From assembly GCA_963664655.2 (NCBI GenBank), contig CAXXHM010000001.1, forward strand, positions 434,001 to 498,000: a stretch of 64,000 bases of DNA. Reading direction: 5' to 3'. Positions 37,667 through 46,439 of the stretch are shown here, piece by piece. The translations under genes and the position numbers were made by a program. This stretch comes from Desulfospira sp963664655. Its GTDB lineage: Bacteria > Desulfobacterota > Desulfobacteria > Desulfobacterales > Desulfobacteraceae. Numbering within the stretch: the stretch's first letter is position 1; the number at the start of each line of letters is the position of its first letter. The notes beneath the pieces were generated by a model. That model had not been told where the DNA came from. It worked only from the letters and a program-made list of their open reading frames with translations, and made no database searches.

Positions 37667-37938
37667 GCCCCAACAGATTGCGCAGCCTCTATTCCTTTTT
37701 CCGTAAGCAACCAGGCAGCGCTACGATTTTCAGGAATTTTTGCAAAATTGCACCGGCAGATACAACTGTTACAACTTCCGGAGTCTGATCCGGGAGCAAT
37801 ATTTTTCACGTACCCCAGGCGGGCAAGCTCATGAAGCAATTGCCCGACCATTTCTTGGCTAACACCAAGTTGGTCCGCAAAAACACGCTTGCTGTAAACT
37901 TTATCTTCTAAAAGCAACTGAATAATTTTTAGTAACAT
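37636..37938 (-). CDS. feoC: FeoC-like winged-helix protein with Cys cluster
   Basis: About 100 residues. MLLKIIQLLLEDK, then SKRVFADQLGVSQEMVGQLL and LARLGYV form a winged helix, followed by the Cys-rich wing CNSCICRC and WLLTEKGIEAAQ, as in FeoC-type proteins that bind an iron-sulfur cluster or stabilise FeoB. It directly follows feoB. The final residues GVKSHLDS and the stop codon come from the inserted RayT element, so the native C-terminus is lost. The TTG at 37968 is an alternative start. Confidence 0.72.
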   Translation of the reverse strand: MLLKIIQLLLEDKVYSKRVFADQLGVSQEMVGQLLHELARLGYVKNIAPGSDSGSCNSCICRCNFAKIPENRSAAWLLTEKGIEAAQSVGAEGVKSHLDS

Positions 37939-37971
37939 ATTGCATCTTTGGTGAATGGATTTTCGCAACGT

Positions 37972-40008
37972 TTAAAAAATAAACAAGGCAGCGTGGTAGG
38001 CAAGTATCCCCGCCAGCAGGCTTGACAATGTATAATATATCGAAGCGCCTGCCGTCCATTTCAATGATCTTGTTTCGGTATATAATACCGAGATCGTTGC
38101 CGAACAAGGTATTGAGAATGTCAAGGCGAATATAAACGCCAGTGCGGATTCAGGGGTGATGGATTGCATCAGGATTGATGCCAGCACTTGATGCGAAAAT
38201 TCTCCACCCGGTGTCACAGTGGCAAGTCCGGTTATCGATGACAGCCCCTGGCCTGTGCCATATAAAATAGCAATGGCTGGAAGTGCGGATTCCTTTGCCG
38301 CCACGGCTACAATCAAGGCTGCCATAAGTTTCCAGTCGCACCCCATCAGATTTCCGACTGGATTTAAAAAGCTGCCTGTGGACGCTAAAAAACTGGTCTC
38401 GATTTTACCCCCGGGGAAATAAGAAAAAAACCATACGAGAAAAGAGGTCGCCGCGATGATTGAAAACCCACGTTTTAAATATCCCTTCTCGTTTGTCCAG
38501 GCATAAGTCCAGATCGTTTTAAAGTTTGGTTTGTGATAAGGGGGCAGTTCCATGATCAACCCGGTGCTTTCCCCTTTAACAATAAAGCGCCGCAGCAGAA
38601 AAGAAGTCAGGGCTAAATGAAGCGCGGCCGTTATCAAAAGGGCCAAAACAACCATTGGTGTTTTTACGCCAAAAAAAATCGTGCCGATAAAGCTGACAAC
38701 TGCCCAGATTCCATAGCAGGGGATAATGGGGATCAGGAGTACGGTTATAAGCCGCTGCCGCCATGAATCAACAACGCGGGTGCCCAACACCCCGCTGATA
38801 TTGCAGCAAAATCCCATTAAAAAAGGCATGAAAGACTTTCCATGCAAGCCTATGCCATGCATGAACAAATCAAAAACATAGGCCAGGCGCGGCAAATACC
38901 CGACATCTTCTAAAAATCCGACCACAATAAATACGCCCATTAAAAAAAACGACAGGGCCATGGCTATCCCGACACCAACAATAAGTCCGTCCGCCATCAT
39001 GGAACTAAACCATTCAGGCCCGGGTGCCAGTAAAATCCGGGCGCCATCGGAGACAAGGGCAACTGCTTTTAAAAAAGGCAATCCCAAACATCCCAGACTC
39101 ATTGCGATAACAATTGCACAAAACAGGATGCCCAAGGCCACAAACACACCCCACACCGGATGGGTGGCCACTTTGTCGAATTTGTGACGCTTGGCCAAAA
39201 GGCCTGTTGTATCATGGGGCGTTGTCTGTGATGCATCTATGATTTTTTGGATCCATTTATATCTTGCGTCTGCTATGAGCAGCGCAAGATTATTGTTTAT
39301 AATTTTATCCAGTTTCCCCCATTTTTCAGGCCCCAGCCGGTGTCGCATTATTTCTTCTGCTTCCCTGTCATTTTCCATCAGCTTAAGCGCCATCCAGTCA
39401 TCGCAGTAGACAGAAGGAATAAATCCTTTAATAAGCGTTTTGACTTTGTTTAACCGTGCAAGCACTTCTCCTTCAAATTCCGGGGGTATTGATATTTCAT
39501 CCGGGCCACGATTTTCAGAACACTGTTCAATCGCTTCGAGAAGTTGTTTAAATCCCATGTTTTTTGATGCAACCATCGGGATCACGGTCACACCCATTTG
39601 CTGTCCCATTGCTTCATGGGAAATTTTACGCCCTTCCCTTTCGGCAACATCGTTCATATTTAGAGCCACAATCGTCTTGACCTGCAGCATGGACGTTTCT
39701 GCAGCAAGATAGAGTGTTCTCTCCAGTTGTGACGCATCAACCACAACCACCAAAACGTCAGGATGTTCTTTAATGATATAATCCCTGGCGATGATCTCTT
39801 CGGCCGAATTTGCGGTCAGACTGTAGGTCCCGGGCAGATCAACCAGTTGATAGGGTTGGCCTTTTAATGTAAAAGTCCCTTCCTTTTTTTCCACTGTTTT
39901 ACCGGGCCAGTTGCCAATATGCTGGTTTGAACCGGTAAGCCTGTTAAAAATAGTTGATTTCCCGGTATTCGGCTGCCCAGCTAAAACTACGATCTTATTT
40001 TTTTTCAT
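37972..40008 (-). CDS. feoB: Ferrous iron transporter FeoB
   Basis: 678 residues. N-terminal G domain: G1 GQPNTGKST near 11, G3 DLPGTY near 57 and G4 ALNMND near 118. Then a spacer domain and a membrane part with two Gate motifs, including GFCCNISGVLGTR near 400 and the second Gate around IPCSATISVLYTE. All the parts of a functional GTP-gated Fe(II) transporter are present. Middle gene of feoA-feoB-feoC, transcribed toward feoC. Confidence 0.95.
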   Translation of the reverse strand: MKKNKIVVLAGQPNTGKSTIFNRLTGSNQHIGNWPGKTVEKKEGTFTLKGQPYQLVDLPGTYSLTANSAEEIIARDYIIKEHPDVLVVVVDASQLERTLYLAAETSMLQVKTIVALNMNDVAEREGRKISHEAMGQQMGVTVIPMVASKNMGFKQLLEAIEQCSENRGPDEISIPPEFEGEVLARLNKVKTLIKGFIPSVYCDDWMALKLMENDREAEEIMRHRLGPEKWGKLDKIINNNLALLIADARYKWIQKIIDASQTTPHDTTGLLAKRHKFDKVATHPVWGVFVALGILFCAIVIAMSLGCLGLPFLKAVALVSDGARILLAPGPEWFSSMMADGLIVGVGIAMALSFFLMGVFIVVGFLEDVGYLPRLAYVFDLFMHGIGLHGKSFMPFLMGFCCNISGVLGTRVVDSWRQRLITVLLIPIIPCYGIWAVVSFIGTIFFGVKTPMVVLALLITAALHLALTSFLLRRFIVKGESTGLIMELPPYHKPNFKTIWTYAWTNEKGYLKRGFSIIAATSFLVWFFSYFPGGKIETSFLASTGSFLNPVGNLMGCDWKLMAALIVAVAAKESALPAIAILYGTGQGLSSITGLATVTPGGEFSHQVLASILMQSITPESALAFIFALTFSIPCSATISVLYTETRSLKWTAGASIYYTLSSLLAGILAYHAALFIF

Positions 40009-40243
40009 TTATTTTTTCCGATTTCTTTTTCACCATGATATTGCAAGCTTCAGTGCGTCCCAAGGCAATTTGTGTATCGCGCAGAAAAAGGATCAAAGGC
40101 CCCCATCTCCAGTTCCGCACCATCTTGACTTCTGCATTCAGTGAAAAGCCGGTTGCAGATATCCTGCTTATAAATCCGGGGTTGCCTGAGATATCTTGAA
40201 CCACCCCCGCTTCCCGGGCCTTAAGAGAGCTTAAGGGCACCAT
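39995..40243 (-). CDS. feoA: FeoA-domain protein
   Basis: 82 residues, overlapping the start of feoB by 14 bp. MVPLSSLKAREAGVVQDI, the small SH3-like core with ISATGFSLNAEVKMV, and LFLRDTQIALGRTEACNI (usual Leu-Arg-x-x-Glu-Ala-like end) identify it as FeoA, the small partner that regulates or stabilises FeoB. First gene of the feo operon; 70 bp separates it from the TonB receptor gene upstream on the same strand. Confidence 0.88.
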   Translation of the reverse strand: MVPLSSLKAREAGVVQDISGNPGFISRISATGFSLNAEVKMVRNWRWGPLILFLRDTQIALGRTEACNIMVKKKSEKINEKK

Positions 40244-40313
40244 AATATTCTCCAGAATTTTTTATTGAACAAAATTTTAAAATCCATAGGCGTACAGTTT
40301 GTCAGCCGTTTTC

Positions 40314-42425
40314 TTAAAACCGGCTGACAAACTGCAGGCCAATCTCACCAGGTTCACTTTGGAGCATGTACATCCCGCTGGTGTAAGGAACATCGTACTC
40401 TTTATCAAAAATATTTTTGCCGTAGAGATAGATGTCAAAGCGATCTGTTTCATAACCGATTTTGACATTGACCACCTGGTATGGATCTCTTGAATATTCA
40501 TTGGCCTTGTCGTAATAGGTTTTCCCATACCCAATCACATCGGCCCTGGCAAAATACCCTTTGGAGTTCCGGTACTGTATACCGACATTAAACGTATACT
40601 CCGGTGCAAAAGGATTTTTATTCCCGGAATAATCACCATTGACATCACTGAATTCATCAAACTCAACATTGGTGTAACCAAATCCGCCCATAAAGGTCAG
40701 AGTGTCTGTAAGCCGCGCAGTAAGCTCAAGCTCCAGCCCCCATGATGTGGCCTCGGCCGCATTGGTAATCAAAGCAGTGTTAAGATCAACCCATTCATCG
40801 ACCTGCATGTCGCTGATTTCCATGTAGAAAAAGGCGGCGTTGAGCATGATGCGTTTGTTCATAAAAAGACTTTTCATGCCAAGTTCGTATGCCCACAACG
40901 ACTCTTCATCAAAGCTGTAATATTCCGGATCAGTGGCCAGGCCGTTAAATCCGCCGGTGCGATACCCTTCGGACACATCTGCATATATCAGCATATCAGG
41001 CGTGGCATGGTATTCTGCTGTTATTTTAGGCGTCAGGCGTTCCCATGAGTCTTTGATTGTCCCTTGAATGGGTAAATACCTTTCCATCTCGGCATCCTGG
41101 TGGTCATATCTAAGGCCGCCGATGAGTTTAAACTTTTCGGTGAAAAAATATCCAACCTGTCCGAAAATCGCATATGCCTCAGCGGTCTGATCTGCGTTAA
41201 GATTGTAAAACATCGAGGGATACATGGAATCCTGGCTGTATCGTATTTCTGTGTCATCGGTATCGTAATACAGACCGGCAACCCAATTCAGCCTTTTCGA
41301 TGCCGAGTCCAACCGAAACTCCTGGGAGATCTTTTCAGATGAATACGGCTCCCAATATCCATTCATTATATGAGAAGATGTCAAATCATAGTCGAATGAA
41401 TTTTCAAGGGTTGTTTCTTTCCTGGAAGTAATTGATGTAATATCGATCTGGTCAGTAAGGGCATAAGAGAGTTTCAATGACTGGGTTTGACTTTCCGTCT
41501 CCTGCCCTCCCTCGAAATCCGATTCCACCCGGCCACGGGAGACAGTGCCTCCCCCGAAATAGGCTGCACCGGTTTGTGACAAATACCAATTGATATCACC
41601 GTCTAATTCATAATAAATAGATGATAATATAAGTGACATATCGAGCTGCGGCGTGGGCATCCACTGCAGCTTGATTCTGCCGAAATAGTTATCGCGCTCA
41701 TATTCGGCGTCATCACTGTAGGTGTTAAATAAATAACCGTCTTTGTGTTTGTACGATCCTGCCATCTCGAAAAACAGCTTGTCTTTGAGAATAGGGCCGT
41801 TGGCGCACAATGAGGCCCCTCCTGTAAGCTTGTCCCCCGAGTCAGAGGAGAGCCATTGGCCGACTTCTGTGGAGACTCTTGCTGAAAACTGGTTGTCAGG
41901 CTGCCGGGAAATGATATTGATGGCACCGACTTCTGTATTTTTACCATATAGCGTCCCCTGGGGACCCCGCAGCACTTCTATCCGTTCGACATTTATAAGT
42001 CCTTCTTCCATGCCGAAGCTGCTCAATACCGGTACGCCGTCAATATACATTCCCACGGATGAAGCTCCTCTTGTGGACAAAGGGGCAGAAATCCCGCGGG
42101 CAGAGATACTGTTAGACAACCCATAATGGTCTTTAAAACTGATCAGATTAGGGGTGAAATCCAGAACATCAGACATGGACTCAAGTTTTTTATCCTCTAT
42201 ATCAAGGGTGTCCAAAACAGTCATGCTTGTTGAAACATCCTGGACATTTTCCTCCTGCTTTTCCGCAGTAACGGTTATTGCTCCAAGCTCAACCACATCC
42301 CGGGTAGAAACGCCTCCGGCTGTCTGTTCCCGGGCACTTGCCCCTGCCGGAGAGAAAAAAGAAACAATCGAAAACAACAAAATGAACCATGCTGCTGAAA
42401 CCGGAACTCCCAAACCCCTGAACAT
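40314..42425 (-). CDS. TonB-dependent outer-membrane receptor, locus 3
   Basis: About 703 residues. ATG at 42425 is preferred over the preceding GTG because AGGAG is optimally placed. Signal peptide (AAWFILLFSIVSFFSPAGASA), TonB-box-like LGAITVTAEKQ, plug with LRGPQGTLYGKNT then GAINIIS, and a barrel ending GEIGLQFVSRF. Same FyuA-like class as loci 1 and 2. Followed by feoABC, so it may bring a ferric chelate whose iron is reduced and then taken up by FeoB; that link is inference from gene order. Confidence 0.9.
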   Translation of the reverse strand: MFRGLGVPVSAAWFILLFSIVSFFSPAGASAREQTAGGVSTRDVVELGAITVTAEKQEENVQDVSTSMTVLDTLDIEDKKLESMSDVLDFTPNLISFKDHYGLSNSISARGISAPLSTRGASSVGMYIDGVPVLSSFGMEEGLINVERIEVLRGPQGTLYGKNTEVGAINIISRQPDNQFSARVSTEVGQWLSSDSGDKLTGGASLCANGPILKDKLFFEMAGSYKHKDGYLFNTYSDDAEYERDNYFGRIKLQWMPTPQLDMSLILSSIYYELDGDINWYLSQTGAAYFGGGTVSRGRVESDFEGGQETESQTQSLKLSYALTDQIDITSITSRKETTLENSFDYDLTSSHIMNGYWEPYSSEKISQEFRLDSASKRLNWVAGLYYDTDDTEIRYSQDSMYPSMFYNLNADQTAEAYAIFGQVGYFFTEKFKLIGGLRYDHQDAEMERYLPIQGTIKDSWERLTPKITAEYHATPDMLIYADVSEGYRTGGFNGLATDPEYYSFDEESLWAYELGMKSLFMNKRIMLNAAFFYMEISDMQVDEWVDLNTALITNAAEATSWGLELELTARLTDTLTFMGGFGYTNVEFDEFSDVNGDYSGNKNPFAPEYTFNVGIQYRNSKGYFARADVIGYGKTYYDKANEYSRDPYQVVNVKIGYETDRFDIYLYGKNIFDKEYDVPYTSGMYMLQSEPGEIGLQFVSRF

Positions 42426-42599
42426 CACTTTTCTCCTTTAATTTTGTATTTTCAAACCATTGTGTAAATTCACGTATCTTAATATTGCTCACGCCAATTG
42501 GCCTTATATGCTCTATTGCCGCTGTTTGGCCCCCTGATCCGGACTTGATGCACCAAACAGTCTTTTTCAACGAATGATATACTTGGCCGGTCTTTTTTT

Positions 42600-42620
42600 G
42601 CTCATCATGGAAGAATCTAT
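42600..42620. promoter_or_regulatory. Repeated upstream motif, site 1 (before TonB receptor of locus 3)
   Basis: GCTCATCATGGAAGAATCTAT is matched with two mismatches by 43610-43630, and similarity extends weakly about 25 bp to the left. It lies about 175 bp upstream of the receptor start on the transcribed (minus) side. A binding site for the neighbouring AraC regulator is plausible. Confidence 0.4.
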
Positions 42621-42628
42621 ATATCAGG

Positions 42629-42645
42629 TCGGCCCGTGGCCGTTA
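42629..42645 (-). repeat. Fragment of the structured repeat fused to a methyltransferase stop codon
   Basis: Read on the minus strand, the stop codon of the methyltransferase begins TAACGGCCACGGGCCG, identical to the first hairpin of copy C at the RHS stop. The rest of the repeat is absent. Confidence 0.65.
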
Positions 42646-43467
42646 TCGGGAAGGTTCCAATCTCATATGCACCATTGAACATACACCAAGCATATCAGCT
42701 ATTGTCAAAAGTAATTTTGCCCGTAAAGAAGCCCCCTTCTTCATCCCTTTTAACATGGCCATTGAATGAAGAACCTTGATTCTTGTGTCCCATTTCTCAA
42801 TACTTTTAATGGATTTCATCCCCCATCCGCCTTCCATGGACATGCCCATACCCCCTTTTTTCAATACTTGTTTTTTTGCCATTTTTATTCCCATGGGCGA
42901 CATTGCATCAAAAAAGAAATCACAGTTTTTAAAATAATCTGCTGCTTGAATAAAAAAGGTTTTGATCTGTTCTTCCTCAAAATAACAAAACACGCCTCCG
43001 GCCAGGAACAGCAGCCCGTCCCGGACCTTTATTTTCTCAAACCATTCTGTGTCCAGAAATGAAGAAGAAATGCTGATATGCCTGGGGCTGTCTTCATAAA
43101 AATTTTTTCTAAGGGCGATAACATCGGGCAGGTCAAGTTCGTAAAATATGATTTTACCGTTATCAATTCGACTGAAAGTGGTGTCCATCCCGCAGCCGAT
43201 ATTTACAATTGCAGCCCCGGGGTGCTGTTTTATAAAAGCAAGAATCGTTCTGTCCGTATGCAGACTGCGTGCTACCCAGCCGTGCTGGGACATGGCTTGG
43301 GTTTCTTCGATATCAGAGAAATCGTAATCAATCTTTTTAATGATCTCCACAGCTTTTTCATCAATTAAACGCGGCTTGTCTTTCTGGGTTTCAAATGCCC
43401 TGCCCCATAAGGGCAGCAAAAGCGTTTCCTGGACATTGCCTTTTTCAATACTGATTTTTTCAGTCAT
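42643..43467 (-). CDS. SAM methyltransferase, leucine-carboxyl-methyltransferase-like (Tcmp/COG3315)
   Basis: 274 residues. NVQETLLLPLWGRAFET at the start, the motif I segment AAIVNIGCGMDTTFSRI near 85 with IIFYELDLPDVI after it, and LLFLAGGVFCYFEEEQI near 155 are the signatures of the LCM/PPM1-like family, many bacterial members of which act in polyketide-type or other small-molecule methylation. It has a proper AGGAGG site. It lies between the AraC regulator and the TonB receptor of locus 3, all on the minus strand. This is a third, unrelated methyltransferase type paired with a receptor in this window. The substrate is unknown. Confidence 0.82.
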   Translation of the reverse strand: MTEKISIEKGNVQETLLLPLWGRAFETQKDKPRLIDEKAVEIIKKIDYDFSDIEETQAMSQHGWVARSLHTDRTILAFIKQHPGAAIVNIGCGMDTTFSRIDNGKIIFYELDLPDVIALRKNFYEDSPRHISISSSFLDTEWFEKIKVRDGLLFLAGGVFCYFEEEQIKTFFIQAADYFKNCDFFFDAMSPMGIKMAKKQVLKKGGMGMSMEGGWGMKSIKSIEKWDTRIKVLHSMAMLKGMKKGASLRAKLLLTIADMLGVCSMVHMRLEPSR

Positions 43468-43574
43468 GTCTCCTCCTTGAATTTTTAACCTTACCGGCCA
43501 AATGACTGGAAGTACGTATGAAAAGATCCTCTTCCAATCAGATTGCGCCAGAAAAAAAAATACTTAAAGCGTCC

Positions 43575-43609
43575 CGATGGCATTGAAATACACCGGGGCC
43601 ATCGTTTTT
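43575..43609. terminator. Possible hairpin with T-tract between methyltransferase and AraC genes
   Basis: CGATGGC and GCCATCG enclose a 16-nt loop and are followed on the plus strand by TTTTT. Neighbouring genes are on the minus strand, so its role as a terminator is doubtful. Confidence 0.3.
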
Positions 43610-43630
43610 GCTAATCAAGGAAGAATCTAT
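43610..43630. promoter_or_regulatory. Repeated upstream motif, site 2 (before methyltransferase of locus 3)
   Basis: GCTAATCAAGGAAGAATCTAT, two mismatches from 42600-42620, about 143 bp upstream of the methyltransferase start. Two similar sites at similar distances before two genes of one locus suggest a shared regulator. Confidence 0.4.
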
Positions 43631-43669
43631 TTTTTGCCTTAAAAGAACAGGCCGGATAAAAATTATAAG

Positions 43670-44674
43670 TCAGGACCAGATCCGGTCTTTTGATTGACGA
43701 AGATAGGCTCCGGGGGCTGTGCCGAATTTAGATTTGAAGGCTTTGGAGAAATTGCTCAGACTGGCATAACCGGCTTCGAATGCCGCCTCGGTGACATTGG
43801 CCTGGCCCTGGTCCAGCAGGCCTTTGGCGTGGGTGAGACGAAGTTCCTTGACGTAGTTGAAAATGGTTGTGCCGTAAACTTCACGGAAACATTGATTGAG
43901 ACGGGTATGCTGGAGACCCACGGTTTTGGCAAGATCCTGGAGCCCCGGAGGATTTTTAAACCGGCGGCAGATCAGTTCCCGGGTGCGCACAACCGCATCC
44001 ATGTCGCTGGCTCTCAGGGGCCTGGGCGGGTTGTTTTCCTGTTTGGGCGGCGCAAAAAGAGTTAAGCCCATGGTCGCAAGTTCCAAGGCCTTGCCTTCGA
44101 AATACATGGTTTTCATGGGTCCTTTAAGACTACAGGCCAGAAGTTGCCTGACAATAATCTGGACAGCAGGCGGCATGGCCAAAGATTTTAAGTAGGGGCA
44201 CCGGTTTTGGGCCATATCGTTGAGGTCCCCGGGTATCCTGCAGTATTCGTGGTCCAAAAGGGAATTGAGCAGATTGAGGCTGACAAACACCTGGACACCC
44301 GATAACGGTCTGTTTAATTGATACTCAGTGGTTCCTTTCCATTGGGGCAGATAGGACAGAACGCAACGGCCCTGTTCAATATAACTGAAACTGTCCGGCC
44401 CCGGACGGTGCTCAATGACGGTATTGGCTCCGCCTGCCAGGCTGAATGCGAAGATAACGCAGGACCCGGCAGTATCGTAACTGAACGAAAGCGGTGATGA
44501 AAAACAGCAGTTGCCCATGGCCAGGGCCAGATCAGGCCGAAGGTTGATCATGTACATGAATCCTTGCCCCATATGTCGGGGGCACGACCAATAATACTCA
44601 TGTCCGCTCGGATAATCCAACAGATCGGTTTTGAAATCACCGAATATGGATCTATGGTTTTGAATGCCGGACAA
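43670..44674 (-). CDS. AraC-family regulator (PchR-like), locus 3
   Basis: 334 residues. Two C-terminal helix-turn-helix motifs, GLQDLAKTVGLQHTRLNQCF and TEAAFEAGYASLSNFSKAFK, then SKFGTAPGAYLRQ. The N-terminal part has IFAFSLAGGANTVIEHR and MYFEGKALELATMGL, similar in layout to the regulators at 17435 and 29540. Upstream of the methyltransferase and receptor genes on the same strand; probably controls them. Confidence 0.85.
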   Translation of the reverse strand: MSGIQNHRSIFGDFKTDLLDYPSGHEYYWSCPRHMGQGFMYMINLRPDLALAMGNCCFSSPLSFSYDTAGSCVIFAFSLAGGANTVIEHRPGPDSFSYIEQGRCVLSYLPQWKGTTEYQLNRPLSGVQVFVSLNLLNSLLDHEYCRIPGDLNDMAQNRCPYLKSLAMPPAVQIIVRQLLACSLKGPMKTMYFEGKALELATMGLTLFAPPKQENNPPRPLRASDMDAVVRTRELICRRFKNPPGLQDLAKTVGLQHTRLNQCFREVYGTTIFNYVKELRLTHAKGLLDQGQANVTEAAFEAGYASLSNFSKAFKSKFGTAPGAYLRQSKDRIWS

Positions 44675-44920
44675 ATCTGTTTCCTTGTTCTATGCTCATT
44701 AATATTCCGGCATTTCCCATTTGGTTTACCCTGGTCTTGTCTCATTGTCCTTTTGATCAAAACATTATCAAATGTCTATAACACGAAACATTGTCTCTTG
44801 CAACATTAAAAGTAGAGTATTGGAGAACAAATCGGAATTGCCTTTTAACTCCCAAGCCTTAGCTTATTTTAGGCGCACCTATAAAAATCGCGTAAAGTGA
44901 AAATTAATTCCAAGGTCATA
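44675..44920. other. Promoter region of the AraC gene
   Basis: AT-rich, no gene or notable repeat seen before the RayT element. Confidence 0.3.
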
Positions 44921-46037
44921 TAGGGGTCAAGTCTCTCCCTGATATAGGAGTCAAGTCTCTCCCTGATATAGGAGTCAAGTCTCTCCCTGACTCATTATGG
45001 ATTGACGAATCAAGGCCATTTTTTTTGATAAGTCCGGGTCATGGGAAAGGCGTTGTTTGAACCGGTATATGACGGTACTGACTGTGCTGTAGCTATCGAT
45101 TTTGAAGTGTTCGCCTATGGTTTTTAATGATTCCCCGCAGATCTGTCGCGTCAAAAACATTCCCATAGCCCTGGGTTCATTGAAAAACGCCCTTTTTGAA
45201 TAGTACAGTTTGTCTTCGTCAATGTTGTAGGCTTTACAAACGACTTGCTTAATTTGGGCTATTTCCGGGGCAAGGCGCTTGGAGTCAGGAATGTCAGCGT
45301 GCTGCTTCTCTTCAAAAAATTTTTCTTTTAGCTGTTCAATAAATTTTTTATCTCCAAGAATGGCCGGCCATTTTTTCAGGTCTAAAGTCTGTAACAAAGC
45401 TTGATCCTCTGCCTCACCCATAAAGGCTCGATATGTCCTTGCCTGAGAGCCTGGGTCCGTGGCTAACATTGACAGGATAACGGATTTGTGCAGCCAGTCC
45501 CATTTTTTTGTCCCGGAAAGATACCCTTTATGGCTTGACCATTGGTAATCTTCAGGCTTTGCAACAATTTTGGCGCGTACCGGGTTTCGATGAATATATC
45601 TAACCAGTTGCAGCAGATAGTTTTCCTCTTCAACCACAATGGCTTTGTATCGTCCCCGGAATAATTGCCCGTCAAAAGCATGAGCCTTGTTGAATCGTTG
45701 TGTGTAAACACCGTTTATGTGGCGCATCCCCCTGGACAAATTCGCATCCGGGGTCTGGACCAAAAGGTGGTAGTGGTTCGGCATCAGGCAGAATGCGCTG
45801 ATACGCAATGCAAAAAGTTCGACAGCTTCAAGTAAAACATTGATAAAGCATTCGTAGTCATTTTTTGACTCAAAAACTTTTTCGCCGCGCCGGCCGCGAT
45901 TCATTACATGATACCAGGCGTTTGGGAATTGTATGCGTAAGGGTCTTGCCATATCAATATTGATACCAGTATGTTTTTAATGAGTCAAGGAGAGACTTGA
46001 CCCCCTCACTTGACCCCCTCACTGTGACCCCCTCACT
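44921..46037 (-). mobile_element. RayT/REP element, full copy with tandem terminal repeats
   Basis: Left end: three tandem 24-bp units (44921-44992), each TAGG(G/A)GTCAAGTCTCTCCC. Right end: GGAGAGACTTGACCCCCTCA, complementary to the left end, continuing into 13-14-bp direct repeats of CTTGACCCCCTCA to 46037. Between the ends is one intact RayT gene. The duplicated ABC importer segment begins at the very next base (46038). Confidence 0.75.
44975..45952 (-). CDS. rayT: REP-associated tyrosine transposase (RayT), intact
   Basis: 325 residues. Starts MARPLRIQFPNAWYHVMNRG; HUH site LMPNHYHLLVQ near 60; catalytic Tyr expected in LVRYIHRNPVRA near 115; C-terminal part with ICGESLKTIGEHFKID and VIYRFKQRL resembling a helix-turn-helix. 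This is the single-Tyr (Y1, IS200-related) group that nicks at REP hairpins. The full-length version of the deleted copy at 36993-37610. Confidence 0.88.
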   Translation of the reverse strand: MARPLRIQFPNAWYHVMNRGRRGEKVFESKNDYECFINVLLEAVELFALRISAFCLMPNHYHLLVQTPDANLSRGMRHINGVYTQRFNKAHAFDGQLFRGRYKAIVVEEENYLLQLVRYIHRNPVRAKIVAKPEDYQWSSHKGYLSGTKKWDWLHKSVILSMLATDPGSQARTYRAFMGEAEDQALLQTLDLKKWPAILGDKKFIEQLKEKFFEEKQHADIPDSKRLAPEIAQIKQVVCKAYNIDEDKLYYSKRAFFNEPRAMGMFLTRQICGESLKTIGEHFKIDSYSTVSTVIYRFKQRLSHDPDLSKKMALIRQSIMSQGET

Positions 46038-46404
46038 GGGCGCCCCCATTATTTTTGTCAATCTGGCCGATGCCATGGCCCGGGTGGATGATCAACTGCT
46101 GGAAATGGCAAAGGCCTACCGGCTCAGCCCCTGGACCCGGCTGACAAAAATCTATGCCATGGCCGGGGCAGGCCCCTTTTTTTCCGCTCTGGTCCTGGCC
46201 GCCGGCACCGTTGTCCGGGTGGCGGTGCTGGCCGAAGTGCTGGGGGCGGCCCAGGGCATCGGCCACTGCATGGCCATTGCCCGGACCCGGCTGGACACAC
46301 CGGCCCTGTATGCCCTGGCGCTGATCAGCATGTGCGTGGCAGGCGGTGCGGAATTTTTCATCTTCCGCCCCCTGGAACGGCGCATGACCGGCCGGTGGAA
46401 ATGA
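46038..46404 (+). pseudogene. ABC importer permease, 3' fragment (duplicate)
   Basis: About 122 codons matching residues 136-256 of the permease at 34987-35757, only one or two residues changed (Ile to Val in TVVRVAV). The 5' half is missing; the fragment is fused directly to the RayT element's right end. Confidence 0.85.
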
Positions 46405-46439
46405 CCCATAAAAATGAATCATAAAAGAAGCATCCTGCC

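Noticed and set aside
44921..46037. Tandem 24-bp repeats considered as a CRISPR array
   Set aside because: Units are directly adjacent with no spacers and correspond to the RayT element end.
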